Assembly (NCBI GenBank): GCA_011037195.1
Contig: JAAEAF010002760.1
Location: 220,316-284,315, forward strand
Reading direction: 5' to 3'
Length of the DNA: 64,000 bases
DNA from: Triatoma infestans
Lineage: Eukaryota; Arthropoda; Insecta; Hemiptera; Reduviidae
Shown piece by piece: positions 33,393 through 45,045 of this stretch. Within the stretch, counting starts at the first letter, position 1. Every line of letters starts with the position of its first letter. Below the pieces are notes generated by a model, which saw nothing but the letters and a program-made list of their open reading frames with translations, searched no databases and was not told the DNA's origin. The position numbers and the translations under genes are program-made.

Positions 33393-33414
33393 TTTAGTTA
33401 ATTAAACATATCTT

Positions 33415-33440
33415 CTGGCGATGGATGAATGTCCGAAACC
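33415..33440 (+). other. Decayed hammerhead-like motif
   Basis: CTGGCGATGGATGAATGTCC, then GAAACC aligns base for base with the motif at 29935 but has CTGGCGA in place of CTGATGA. Confidence 0.4.
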
Positions 33441-34189
33441 AAATATGATTGAAGTGCACTCAAACTCACATGCACGATTTAATTTAATTTTATTTGAATG
33501 TAACTTTAATCAATGTTTATTCATTGTAATTTATTCGTAGGAAATGTGCAATTATCGCAATTAATATTTGTATATTAAACATAATTTGGGTAAAACGTTA
33601 TTATCAACTTGATTGATTTACACAAAACTTTGAATTTGCAATGAATGCCTGGGCCCATATACAAACTTAAATATCAAGTTTCATTAGTTAACATTTATTC
33701 GTTTGGATTGGTGATTTTACAAGATGTGGGTGGATAGCCCACTTTCTCAGTAGGCGTTTAAATTGTAATTTGTGGGGGCAGCTAAATTTTCAGAAGGTGG
33801 TGTATAAAATAAAATATTCATGGCTTCTGAAACTTTGATTTAAATTAAGCTCTAATATTGAATTAGTTGTTTTAATTATTAATAACAAACAAATGTAAGT
33901 AATTATAATTTTTATTTACTATTCCATTGATAATATTTTGAAGATGTATAGAGAGAAAAAATTATGCATGTCAAAAGATATTATAGAAGAATCAATATCA
34001 TTGTATTCCCTTGGATAAAAGAATTCACTAAATACAAAAAGTAGTTTTTGGAAATTGAACTGTGTTGTGTTTGTGCATGGGTATGTGGTGTATGTATGAG
34101 GGGGGGGGGGCGTATTTAATTCAAGTAAGCATATAAAGCATGAGACATATGTAAAATCGTCTAACCGGAACTTATAATGAGAACTGGAC
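33441..34189. other. AT-rich spacer
   Basis: A G10 run at 34100; nothing else recognised. Confidence 0.5.
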
Positions 34190-34585
34190 TTTTCAATTGT
34201 TAGTAAGTTTTTTTTTTTTTTAAACAAATTTTTTGTTTTTAAACATTGAATCCACATTACACCCAAAGAAGTATATCACTTTTATTTCAAATATTTTCCA
34301 AAAAAATTTGATTTTTTTTTATTAGATCTGCGGAATTTTGGGACATTAAATTTCAAATGTTATAATGCGGGGTTGATTTAATCTTATTGGCGTGAATTTT
34401 TGGTCAACAATATAATCAGTCTCTCTACCTAATTGATATGGTAGGTTGTATCTTGTCTCCCCTTCCATTTCAATATTTATGCTAGGAAAAAATTAGTGAA
34501 TATTTTGAGGCTTAAAGAAAATTTGTGATGTATTAACAATAGTGAGATAAATTCGTGTGAGTGTTTCATATTTTAACAGATTTCT
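34190..34585 (+). repeat. FamA2-like degenerate copy
   Basis: TATCACTTTTATTTCAAATA, then GAGATAAATTCGTGTGAGTG, TTTCATA recall a module and the 3' end of FamA. Confidence 0.5.
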
Positions 34586-34694
34586 TTTTTTTTAATTGAT
34601 TTTTTATAGGGAATCCGGCATTGACTTTTACGGTTTTATTCCAGTTTACTGGAACGGTTTTATTCCAGTTTACTCATTTACGGTTTTATTCCAG

Positions 34695-35035
34695 TTTTAG
34701 GGCCTTCCATGTTTAGGGATTTAATTTTCCAATGGATTCCAGGCCACTGTGACATAGCTGGGAATGACAAAGCGGATATTCTCGCTAAGCAGGCTACTGT
34801 GGGGAATGGAAAAAGCAAGTCAAAAGCTCACCTACTGCGCAGCTAAACTAATTATAAATTCTCATATTAAGGGAAACATAAAAGAAAAAAGAATGAAAAG
34901 CTTGCAGTTGCCCAACGCTGGAGCGTATTACTGCAGGAAGAGCACAAGATCCCATCTGGCCTCTCAAGACATGTAGGAGTGCTTTCAGACTTGCCATAGG
35001 TCATGTGTAATGTATAGATCTTTGAGAGAAATGAT
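34695..35035 (+). mobile_element. LINE RNase H C-terminal fragment
   Basis: IFQWIPGHCDIAGNDKADIL, then AKQA (about 34725-34800) holds the PGH...GN..AD..A signature of the last catalytic Asp/His region of RNase H. After frame changes come AQRWSVLLQ and KIPSGLSRHVGVLS. Typical of an R1/Jockey-type LINE distinct from LINE-RH above. Dead and truncated at both ends. Confidence 0.8.
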
Positions 35036-35040
35036 TAAAA

Positions 35041-35062
35041 TATATATATATATATATATATC
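35041..35062. repeat. (TA)n microsatellite
   Basis: About 11 TA units. Confidence 0.9.
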
Positions 35063-35073
35063 ATGATTTTATA

Positions 35074-35309
35074 TATTTTTTTTTTCTTAATTTAAGGCGC
35101 GTCAACCAACATCTATGGTCATTGACGCCCGGAGCCTTCTCAGTGCACTTCCGGACAGTGTTCTCTCGTTACAGACAACACCGTCCATCACCGGACAGTG
35201 AGCTGTAGAGGCTCCTAGGAAGAAAAAATCTAAAGCTGGCACAGCTGGACTAGAACCCGGGTCCTCCACGTGGGAGTCCAGTACGCTAACCACTTAGCTA
35301 TTCCTTCCC
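35074..35309 (-). mobile_element. SINE-1a with target-site duplication
   Basis: Sense head ATAGCTAAGTGGTTAGCG, B box GGGTTCTAGTCC, body CCTAGGAGCCTCTACAGC, tail ending GACGCGCCTTAAATTAAG and an A tract. A 10-bp duplication TGATTTTATA lies at 35064-35073 and 35310-35319. Confidence 0.9.
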
Positions 35310-35319
35310 TGATTTTATA

Positions 35320-35599
35320 ATTAAGTAAAATAGATTAGTTAAAATATATATAATATTGATTTCTATTTAGATCACTCTCAAGCCTGGGTTTTTTCGAAGG
35401 TTGGATGAAAACAATAATGAACAGTTACGAAGGTAGAATACCTTTACTTACAATAGAAAAGGAATTTCCCTTCCTTCCACTGTTCAATGGAGGGAGGAAG
35501 TATATATATATATACTATACTTCTCAAATATTATATATATTTATATTATATATATATATATATTATATCAAATTTGTAGAGAAGGGATCTGTGTATAAC
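35320..35599. other. AT-rich spacer with (AT)n
   Basis: (TA)n tracts near 35500-35570; no gene. Confidence 0.5.
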
Positions 35600-36414
35600 A
35601 AAAAGCAGTGCTATCCGAAATTATGTAGTAGTGATGAAGTGCGAAGCCCAATATAATGGAGTTGTTGAGGTGTACCAATTTTTTCTCATTGTTATTGAGA
35701 GTTATAGAAGCTGTGTGGTTAGGAAATACTTGATAGATTTGATAAGGGCCATGATATTTCTTCATGAATTTTCCCGTAGATGTAAATGATTTTAAATAAA
35801 CGTGGTCACCTACACTTAGTTTTTCTTTTGAAATATTTTTGTTATAATATTTTTCTCTTCTTAATTTGGCTTTTTCATTATTTGATTTTATCTATTTCCT
35901 AACTTTTTGCACTTTGTCGTAAAGACATTTGGTGTGAATATTGAAATATTGTAAATTTTTCTCCTGATAATTCAGCAGCCAGGGAAACTGAAATTTTGTT
36001 CCAAAAACAATTTCATGGGGAGTATAATTTGTGGAAATGTTTTTGGTGGAATTGTGAGCTGCTTCCACTAATTGTAGATATTTGTGCCAATTTTTATCAG
36101 TTTGCACATAGTGCGATAAATTGTTCGCGATGTCTCTGTGCACACGTTCTAAACGACCATTCGAGGCAGGGTGATAGGGGGTTGTGCATACTTTTTTGAT
36201 TTTTAATAGCTAACAGATCTGGAGAATAATTGTTGATGTGAAGTTGATACCCAGATCTGTAAGAAGATATTTAGGCGTACGCGTATCTGGTAAATATATC
36301 ATTAACCATAATCTGTGCAATTGTTTCCGCTTTTTGGTTAGTATGGGAAACATCTCCAAATAGCGAGAATATTGACAAATTATCGTTAATATATATTTAT
36401 ATTCTTCATGGTGA
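35600..36414 (-). mobile_element. Ty3/gypsy-type integrase remnant
   Basis: Sense order on the minus strand: EYKYILTIICQYSRYLEMF, then YLLTDLGINFTS (second catalytic Asp, about 36260), TTPYHPASNGRLERVHRDI (catalytic Glu region, about 36130-36190), VEAAHNST and YTPHEIVFG. The C-terminal KKYHGPYQIYQVFPNHTASI and NEKKLVHLN follow. This is the integrase core that inserts retrotransposon DNA. Several frameshifts and stops separate the pieces. The remnant ends abruptly at 36414, where an LTR of opposite orientation begins. No protease, RT or envelope gene is seen. Confidence 0.88.
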
Positions 36415-36699
36415 TGTAATAGCAAGAGAGAGAAGACAGGCCCTCTCTGGTACTCTCTGACTTAAGCAGGCTAGAGTGGGAGAACCTGTGTATATAAGCC
36501 AGTGGGAATCTATCTAGATTACCTATCAGATTCAACCATACATCGCATCGTGTCATATCTCTACTCCCACCTTTTATTCTATCAAAATCATTATAAAGTC
36601 CAGTGCAGTTTGTGTAAACTTATAACTACATTATAACAATGTCTTCATATCTCGTTTATTCAATCAAACCCAATTTTTCTCCTCAACAACTCCATTATA
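36415..36699 (+). mobile_element. LTR-Y copy 1, head to head with the integrase
   Basis: Begins TGTAATAGCAAGAGAG and ends CATTATA, the same ends as 59658-59992. Inside: TGTATATAAGCC (TATA-like) and AAAGTCCAGTGCAGTTTGTG, a block shared with 59875 and 63236. The last 19 bases (36681-36699) are repeated in inverse at 35652-35670. Confidence 0.7.
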
Positions 36700-36779
36700 C
36701 CAATGTTTATATGTAAGTTTATATATATTAAATAATTTTAATTTAGGAAGTCCCTTTCTATAATAATAATAATAATAAT

Positions 36780-37345
36780 AATATCTTTATTTATCTTCAT
36801 TTCTACATACACTTGTATGAACAAGACATGTCAATACATTAAACAATCTAATAATAACATTTTTACAAAGCAAGTCTTTGTAAGAAAATCATCCAAATCA
36901 CATATTACTCTATCCAGGAGCATAGTTTTTAGTTTAGATTTAAACAATTTCATTGTTGGTGAAGATGAAATTTCATTTGGAAGTGCATTAAATAATTTCC
37001 TTCCCATAAATAAATAAGAAGATGTGAAAAATGAGTGGTTTGCTTGAGGAAAAGGAAAGTGGTCACGGTTCCGAGTATTATATTTATGGTTGAAGGTGTT
37101 GTAATTATTTCTAATTTTGTAGAACCATGAACAGATGGAAAAGATATAAAGAGCTGGAATCGTGAGGATTTTATTATTTTTAAAATGCAACCTGCAGCTT
37201 TCGTTGGGTCTTGCTTTAACCATAGCACGAATAGCTCTTTTTTGGATGCGGAAAATTCTTGATGTACATGGGCTGTTTCCCCAAAACATTATCCCATAGG
37301 AAGCCGTTGATTGGAATTTTCCAAAATATACTACTTTCAAGGCTT
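36780..37345 (-). mobile_element. CR1/Jockey-like LINE C-terminus, long open frame
   Basis: A minus-strand frame of 169 codons (36831-37340) without a stop. It reads SYGIMFWG (residues 14-21), QKRAIR (33-38), ILTIPALYIF (58-67), YNTRN (87-91) and GRKLFNALPNEI (113-124). These strings follow the RT palm in a widespread insect LINE group. The catalytic part is missing, so the copy is 5' truncated. The 3' tail is GATAAATAAAGAT followed by (ATT)n, seen on the plus strand as (AAT)n at 36763-36783. Confidence 0.88.
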
Positions 37346-38055
37346 CGAAATTGAGGATTAGAGTTGATTTAATCTATTAATAATTATTGATTCAAGTAAT
37401 CTTAGTTCATAATTTATCAATGATCAAAGTCACTTTTTGTATACCCCTCTCCCAATACATAACATTACACATGATAACCGCTAATCACACCTATACTGAA
37501 CTGGCGTAACAGATGACTGACAGTGTGCTCTCTGCCGACAAGAAGAAATGATGCCTGAACACCTCGACGCATATCCTGGTTTAATGGGCATAAAAAATTT
37601 CCATCGTCCTGCCAAGTATATTAGAAGGCTATGTTATATTGGGCAGCCTGGTTGAATGAATGGCACAGTCGCCTGGTTGAAGGCAGATAATAAAAGATTG
37701 AAGATAACAAAATTATATACTCCAAGTATGTAGAAAATTTGACAGTTATAACTATGTAAATTGCATTAAGAAAAAGTCGAGTTAATGTTTCACATAGATT
37801 TTTAAAGATAATTTAAAATTTTAGTTTATACGCTCTTTGTACAACATTATCGGGCAATTTTAAGCATGCGAAATTCTTGGACTGATGAATGGGCTGTAGT
37901 TTGTATTATCATCCATTTCAATTCACCACCAGCATTAGCAATACCTTATATGTTTGAAGTACATCAGGTAAAGGCTGATCTTGGAGATGGACGGTCAGTT
38001 TGAAAATAGAATAGCAACCCCTCTACTTCACACATTGACAAGGGAACTTACACTA
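37346..38055. other. AT-rich spacer
   Basis: AACATTACACATGATA at about 37462 resembles 25007-25022 (ACATTACACGTGATAG), perhaps an LTR-edge scrap. No gene. Confidence 0.4.
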
Positions 38056-38640
38056 AAATTAAGTTGCACGTACCTTCTTACTAAGAGAAATTGTTGTAAT
38101 GTGTGAAACTTTTTTCATTTTATTTTTGTCAAATTCTGCTTTCACATAAATGCTTATCACTTTTATTTTAATATTTTTATATGAAATTGATTGATTGCTG
38201 GGAGTGCTGGGACGAAGCTGTAAATTTAAGCATTTCTTCAGAATGCCATTCCCTACAATGTAAAATTCTACCATCTTAATGAATATTAAGGAACATTAAA
38301 AAGCATTGCTAGAATTCTAAGTTATCTACCAGAAGTGCGACTTTTGCAGGGTGAAAATCTAGATTTCTATGTATTATTCTAAAAAAAAAGCTATTTTAAA
38401 CGATTTTGTTTAAAACTTAAAAGGCTAGTTGCATTTACAAATATAAATGTGTCACTTTTATTAGGAAAGTGTTTCTGCAAAAAAAAAAAATTGATTTAAA
38501 GGCGTTCTAAGGAATCTGTGGGTTAGACTTAAATCTGAAGTTTCGTTATACGTTTTGTCGATAAGTGAAGAATGGCTCTGCCATATTACGTAGTCACATT
38601 CAGAACACTCTTTTACCAAAAAAAAAATACCTGTAGAGAA
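38056..38640 (+). repeat. FamA2-like degenerate copy
   Basis: Landmarks ATCTACCAGAAGTGCGACTT, GTGTCACTTTTATTAGG, AATGGCTCTG occur in FamA order at low similarity. Confidence 0.4.
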
Positions 38641-38762
38641 ATTTAAGTGTGAGGAAAATTTGTCTGTCTATTTGACTTGTAATAATCTGTGGCAGAAAAT
38701 GTCGAGCGTTGTTTTCATACCACTTTTTTTATTCTATAACTTATTTCAATATGTTATGATGA

Positions 38763-38872
38763 CCAAAGAAAGGATCTGCTCAGTGGTAGCGCGGTGGAAT
38801 CCCACGTAGTGTTTCCGCCAGCAGTGCTGTCCTTAGATTTTTCTCTTCCTAGGAGCCTCTACAGTTCACTCT
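38763..38872 (+). mobile_element. SINE-1, 3'-truncated
   Basis: AAAGGATCTGCTCAGTGG, TAGCGCGG head, CTTAGATTTTTCTCTTCC, then TAGGAGCCTCTACAGTTCAC; stops mid-body. Confidence 0.75.
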
Positions 38873-39011
38873 GCAATACTTTTAATTTTAATTGTCGATA
38901 TTTTCTTCAAGTTAGAAATATTCTAATTAAACTTTTAGTTGACCTTAATATTACATAATAAGGTAGATCAAGTACTATATTTGTTAGTTTTTAGGACACA
39001 CAAAGGCACGG

Positions 39012-39705
39012 TGAAAAGTTCTCAGCCTACCCCACAGATGCTACAAATAAATTTTGCGCCGATTTGTTACTATAGATGAAACGTAAGTTCACTACTTTAC
39101 AATTGAATCAAATCAACAGTCCCAGCAGTGGGTAGATGCCGGTAGCTCGGCACCGAAGGAAGCAAAGACAATTGCATCGGCTGGAAAGGTTTATAGCTAG
39201 TGTTTTTTTTGGGATTCCAAAGGGATTCTTTAATTGACTATCTGCCAAAGGGTCAAACAATTAATGGGAAATACTATGCACATCTTCTTGATCAGCTAGA
39301 TGAAAAAATTAGAGAGAAAAGGCCTGATTTGCAAATGAAAAAAATCCTCTTTCACCAGGACAATGCACCCGCCCACAAAGGTGCTTTGGCAATTGAAAAA
39401 TAAGGAGATTTGAAGTATGAATTGTCGGAACATCCTGCCATTTACCAGATTTGGCTCCCTCTGACTTTCGTCTATTCCCAACCTTAAGAAATTTGTTGCT
39501 GGAAAATGTTTTGGGTCAAATGAAGAGGTATAGCAAAGGTAAATGGATATTTTGAAGACCTTCCAAAATCGCCCTTCAGGGACGGAATCCAGTTATTGGT
39601 GAAAAGTTAGATAAAGTTCATTGGACTATAGGGAGAAGTACATTGGGAAATAAATGCATTTTTAAAATTCAAAAAAACTCATTTTCTCTATTAGACCGAG
39701 AACTT
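39012..39705 (+). mobile_element. Mariner-type DNA transposon, deleted and frameshifted
   Basis: The first catalytic region reads FVTIDET (about 39058), followed by QQWVDAGSSAPKEAK. Then LIDYLPKGQTINGKYY and LLDQLDEKIREKRP lead to HQDNAPAHK (second Asp, about 39354) and, after a frameshift, PDLAPSDFR (third Asp, about 39455). That is the D,D34D order of mariner transposases, which cut and paste at TA. The DNA-binding N-terminus is deleted. Terminal inverted repeat traces: AAAGTTCTCAGCC near 39016 and GACCGAGAACTTT near 39692. Copies of this kind are dead but could be moved in trans if the repeats were intact; here they are not. Confidence 0.9.
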
Positions 39706-39956
39706 TAAATGCTGTTTGAATGCGACCATTTATGGTGCTAGTCAACAATTCTCTCAGTTCCAACTAATCTAATAGCCATTAAAATATAAACTTTAAATTA
39801 GAGGCTTATAAATGTAAAGTAATAAAATCTGGTTTCAAACACTAACTTGATTTATCTTACTGAAATATTATTACTATTCTAATTGATAATATTGATTTTA
39901 ACTTGCAGTAATTTATGAATTAAACGTTTAGTTCAGTTTATATTATATATAAATAA

Positions 39957-40950
39957 AAATCTGGTGTGAAACACTCACACAACTTTCTCTTACTCCAGTT
40001 CTCAAAATTATAACAAACAAATTTTATAGTTTTTGCACCAAATTTAATAAAATTTGTCGAAAACTGTAAAAACTATTCATTAAAGGCGCACTTCCGGTTT
40101 ACTGATTTCCTTCAAACTCGGAAGTTTGGCCATCTATTTATTTCTAATTAATTTCATTCGGATGATAGAGTCGTATAATCAAGTATGATACCACTTTAGA
40201 GGAAGCTGTAACCCTACCCCTCTCCTAAAAGTGCCCTTAAATGAATTTTTCCAGAGAAATCTTTTATATAAAAGTTGTAGATTTTTGTATGTTTAGTTTA
40301 TATGTGTAGTTTCAAGAAAATCGTCGAGGCCATTTTTGAGGAAATCGCGAAAAAGTGAAAAAATCATTTAGTAAAGTGTTAAAACAAAAGCACTTCCGGT
40401 TATCCGATTTTCCTCAAATTCGGAATTTCAACAACATATTTAATTCTAATTAACATTATTTAAATGAGCGAATTGTGTAATAAACTGAAATAGCACTTTA
40501 GAGGTTAACCTAACCCCACCCTTCCCCCAAAAGTGCCCTTAAATGAATTTTTCCAGAGAAATGTTTTAAATAAAAGTTGTAGCCCTTTGTATGTGTAAAT
40601 GATGTTGTTAGTTTAAAGAAAATCGTTTGAGCCATTTTTGAGAAAAACGCAAAAAAGTAAAAAAAAAACCAACTAGTAAAGTGGTACTTCCGGTTGAGGA
40701 ATTTTGACAGATAACGCACAGTCAGATCGCATGTGATACCTAAACGGAATATCAAGTTTCAGTTTTCTACGGTTTTTCGTTTTTGAGCTATGCTGTTCAC
40801 ATACACACATACACACACACACAGACCATTTGCTAAAAACCACTTTTTTGGACTCAGGGGACCTCAAAACGGATATTTCCGGTGAAAACTCAATATCGAA
40901 AATTTGACACGATTACAATACTTCCTCTTACTAGGAGTAAGAGAAAGTAA
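39957..40950 (-). repeat. FamA copy, full length
   Basis: ATCTGGTGTGAAACACTCAC at the left edge, three CCGGAAGT-type sites (as ACTTCCGG), a short CA tract 40798-40824, and the end hairpin CTCTTACTAGGAGTAAGAG. Confidence 0.95.
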
Positions 40951-41034
40951 AAAAGGGTGAGGATATAACCACCTAATTTTTATTTGAATGTAACCAATGT
41001 AGGGGCGCCCTCTCAACACCTTATGTAACGCAGT

Positions 41035-41645
41035 TTAAATTTAAACTTAACTTGTATACCCTCAGGCCCCTTCTGAAAATAAATTTTTAAGGAAAAGTGT
41101 TCAAATAAAAGTGATTTTTTTTTAAATGTGTCCTGAGTATTTCTGAAAATTTAAAGAAAATTGACGGAGCACTTTTTCCGAGAAAATTCCAATTATTCAG
41201 AAATCAATGATGAAAAGATGTACTTACTTATAGCTACGAGATTTTCCTTAAATTTGGAATTCTAGCAATGATTTTAATAGACCTTAATATTGCATAAGTG
41301 GTAAAAACCATACATCATTATTGAAGTGGCATTTTACTCGTACAGGATAGCTTAAAATTGCCTCCTCTCGAGCACCTACAAAACATCAGTTTTCCTTAAA
41401 TTTTCCTTGAAATATTTTAAATAAAAGTTATTACGTATTTATATTTTAGCTTGTATTTCGAAGATTCAAGAAATTTGTTGGAGCTACTTTTTGAGAAAAT
41501 TGCAAGAAAATGAAAAAAAAAAATCAGTAAAATTGCACTCCGTCTGGTAGATATTTGACCGAAACATCATGTCAGTTGCGGTGGTGGTACTCAACGTAAT
41601 ATTAAGCGATTTTTTTTTTTTTTTTTGACATATTTTGTACACAAA
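41035..41645 (-). repeat. FamA2-like copy interrupted near its end by LTR-X
   Basis: CAAATAAAAGTGATTTTT, GAGCACTTTTTCCGAG, GGAGCTACTTTTTGAG, then CAACGTAATATTAAGCG; decayed FamA order. Confidence 0.55.
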
Positions 41646-41676
41646 CACAGAACAATTACAGACAAATTGTAGAAAA

Positions 41677-42419
41677 TGTAGTGGGATCAGATGACTTGGA
41701 GAGGGTTATGATGCGACGAATAGTTGGGAGTTAGTTAGAGATTTTTAGAGAGTTGTTACTCGGAATATGAATTACTAATTTACGAAAATAGATATATATT
41801 TTAACAATAATTAAAACGTCTCAATAAGATAAAACTACAATTAATTTAAAATGAATTAAATGGTAACTAGAATGCACAACTATAATGATTGATAAATAAA
41901 TATATGTTTAAATACTTAGATAGGGACGCGCTCCGATGTATGAACTGTCACTGGTAGAATCTTGATGATACGCTGATAAAATACTGAAGAATACTCGTCC
42001 CCTCTTCCTGTGGAGAGACGTTATATTGCCATCACTCACACATTGACAAGTGTGTAATTACGGGTAACACTAAAGCATCTCTTGCCGTGTATTGACCCTA
42101 GGTCTTGAATAGGTCGGTGAACAAGTGCGGCAACAGATGATGGCGGCTATCAAAAGACTGTAGCCGGGTGGTCTTTTGAGTGTTTGTGGACCTTGTATAT
42201 CGGCCAGGTGGCTTCTGTACACTGACCGTATAATGACCCTTTTAAAAGGGTTCTTGTTGAAAGGGTTTTAGCGGTGTGTCTTTGGCGGTCCCTTTGACCG
42301 TGCACTGACCGCGGCTCTTGACCTGAATAATAGCGACTGGCTGGCACCACTAGTTATAATTTTTATAATTTAAAAATGATATCTTTTCCTTCTTGTTATC
42401 ACTCCTTCTTGTTATCACA
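41677..42419 (-). mobile_element. LTR-X copy, 743 bp
   Basis: Plus strand starts TGTAGTGGGATCAG and ends GTTATCACA. In sense, it starts TGTGATAACAAGAAGG (partly duplicated), then ATAACTAGTGG, AAGAGGGGAC, GAGCGCGTCCCTAT, and ends ATCCCACTACA. All of these blocks recur in order at 60112-60831. No 4-bp target duplication is visible, so it may have lost a flank or derive from recombination. Confidence 0.75.
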
Positions 42420-44205
42420 TTACAAAAATATGCAGATTGCTCTTACAGATGGACGAGAAAGTAAAAGAATCAATATTTGCTACGGCTCTGGCAGGTAGCA
42501 ATTGTTGTCTAGACAGTTTAAAATCGTATATTATCAAAAAAAAGATTTACGATGGAGAATACTTGAATCAATTTGCCTATTTTGAAGATATTTATATTTA
42601 AAGATTTGCTTTCGAAGATAAAATGCATTAGCTATCAGTTAATAAATTTGGTTTTAAATAAAGCGATTGTAAAATGACAAATTCATTATCTTGAATTAGC
42701 CTTTTATCCATAATTAATCTCATTTTTGGCTTTCGAAAGCGTAGTAAAATATTTTAAAAAATAAAAATCTTTTGAACAATTAAATTATTATGAAAATAAT
42801 AAAAGATATCTTCAATAAATTTAATCTATAATACCAAATTTTAAGGCCTTTATCAGCAAAATATTTATTAACGATTTTATATCGCTTCGAAAATCTCAGA
42901 CTTTACATTTAACCTAATCAATTAATAATACCGTCTTTACTAAAATAACAAATTTGTTAGTATTTCTGGGGTTTTAAGGTATCTTGTCGTGCTGTCGAAA
43001 TACGTAACACATTCTGTGTGGCCTGGCTAGTTTGACCGCCTACTCGTAGGTGCCGCCACTTCCCAGACAGGGTAGGCAATTAATAGTTAACTTTTAGTAA
43101 TGGTAATTAATAGTTTTATTTATATGTTTTTTATTCTTTCATTGTTTAAGTGTAACATTTGGTAAAAGAAGTGTTGTGTTTGTTTCCTGGGTTTACCATC
43201 AGTTACAGCCTCAGTTTGTGATACAATTTATCATTTAATTCATTCATTTGGTGCCTATTAAAGGCAATTACAGTTGTGGTGACAATTCACTCAACCAACA
43301 TCTAGCGGCGTCAAACCTGGATGTACATTGCTTATATTAACTCCTTGCGGCCATCTGTGAGTAAGCATAATTTTCCTATCTATAACTCACTATTTAATTT
43401 TAGTTATTATAAGCTGGCAGATGCCACTTGGGCAATACACGAAATCGTCCATAATGGTAACTTACCGTAATCTATTAACGCCTTTAGCATCAGTTTAATA
43501 CTTACGTGTAATATTAAATTTTTACGTTTACTTAAAGATAGGTGTCTCTTGACTGTCTACTCAAATCATATGTTCCGGTAGGACGTAATCTATTCACCAC
43601 AGAGAACGGTTTCCTATTTAATAAAGTGTGTGAGAGGCTGTAACATTTGCAAGAGGTAAGTATATACACTTCAACATTTCTTATTTGTGTCTCAGTATAT
43701 AATACTATAGGTATACCCTTGTATCTTATTTAGTTCTGGATCGTCTCAAGCTCAATTTAAGAGTTTATCAGTTCTTCCTCTGTCATTATTGTATTATTCA
43801 CTCGTTTGTTTGCCAACAGATTCACCAGGTTCTACAGTCTGCCCAATTGTAGTGGTCCTCCAACTTATTTGACAACATCATCTGACCAGCATCCTCATGG
43901 AGAGCTCTGGAAGGGATTGTTTGACCTTCGGACAATCAGTGCAATTCCCAGAGTTGACACACTAGTCAATGAGTGTTTTCAAGTCCAATTGTGTGGCAGA
44001 AGGAGTGGGGAGCAATTAATTTTTTATTGCTACCTACCACTTCACCCCATTTATTCTATCTAGCAAGACCGACCTGCCTATGGTCTCTCACCGGAGTTCC
44101 TGCAGTGTTCTACTTTCCCGGTAGCCACGTAATGTTACCGGATGAATTTATCTACTGGACTGAAATACACTACAAATAAATTATAGAGAAAAGAATATGT
44201 AAGTA
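42420..44205. other. Spacer, no gene supported
   Basis: Two patches are less AT-rich: 43000-43075 and 43250-43330 (GCCTATTAAAGGCAATTACAG). They might be LTR or UTR debris. A plus frame at 43806-44063 has no recognisable motif. Confidence 0.4.
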
Positions 44206-44400
44206 ATTAAGTAATGCCAGTTTTTCAACCAACTTACCATCCAACATAGGTATCTCGGACGAGGACATGTCACAAACGTTTTTGACAAAACCTTTTCCCA
44301 AATAGATATAAATTTAACAGTTATCTGTGGATCTCTAACTGGGGCATCTTCAAGATAATGTCCTTGTAACCTCTCTAATAAATCATCCCCAGAATAAAAG
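44206..44400 (-). other. Exon-like open segment, unrecognised
   Basis: Minus-strand frame DDLLERLQGHYLEDAPVRDP, then QITVKFISIWEKVL and CPRPRYLCWM, followed directly by a strong donor-like GGTAAGT (about 44233). A pyrimidine-rich tract and TTATTAG lie upstream at about 44375. Charged, balanced composition unlike the neighbouring noise. I know no family for it; it could be a single exon of a host gene or of an element. Confidence 0.3.
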
Positions 44401-44649
44401 AAAGAAAACAAATAAATCAATATAAGTTATATAATGTAATCTAATACAGCATTAGTAATATCTGAATTTAGCAATGCAAATTACGTGCGGTTTGTATCGG
44501 AACGTCTTCTTTCTTAACTTCCATTATATAAAAATGTTAATAAATGATTTTCAAATGGTTGTTGCTGTAACTTCCTTTACAATGAAAGTACGGTAAGTTT
44601 GTGAGCTTGCGATATCGAAATACGTATCACTAATTTTGGGTTGCTTTGA

Positions 44650-44820
44650 CTTTTGGCGTAGTGGTTGTGAGCATGGACTTGTAACTGGGAGATCCCTAAA
44701 TTTATATTAGCGTAAAAAATGTTAATAGAAAGTATTGTTCCGCCCCACCCCCTCCACGGCACCTAATTTAGTAGTTGGACGTTAAGGCCGCCTGAAGAGT
44801 AGGCATTACTTTACTTATCT
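44650..44820 (+). mobile_element. SINE-3, copy 2
   Basis: TTGGCGTAGTGG head, then TTGGACGTTAAGGCCGCCTG and AGGCATTACTTTACTT matching 2545-2588. Confidence 0.6.
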
Positions 44821-44852
44821 TATTTTTTTTACATTCTTAATATGGACAATCA

Positions 44853-45045
44853 AGCGCTAAGGCCCCGGTGCCAGTCCAGCAGTTTTGCCCTTAGATTTTC
44901 TCTTCCTAAGTCCCTTTACAGCTCATTAGCCGTTGAAGAACAGTGTTGTCTGCTACGAGAAAACAATGTTCGGAGATCTGCAGTGGACTGAGAAGGCTCC
45001 TGGTGCCAAAGACTATTACATGTTGACGCGCCTTAAATTAAAAAT
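44853..45045 (+). mobile_element. SINE-1a, diverged
   Basis: CTTAGATTTTCTCTTCCTAA, ACAGCTCATTAGCCG, GTGGACTGAGAAGGCTCC, then GTTGACGCGCCTTAAATTAA. Confidence 0.8.
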
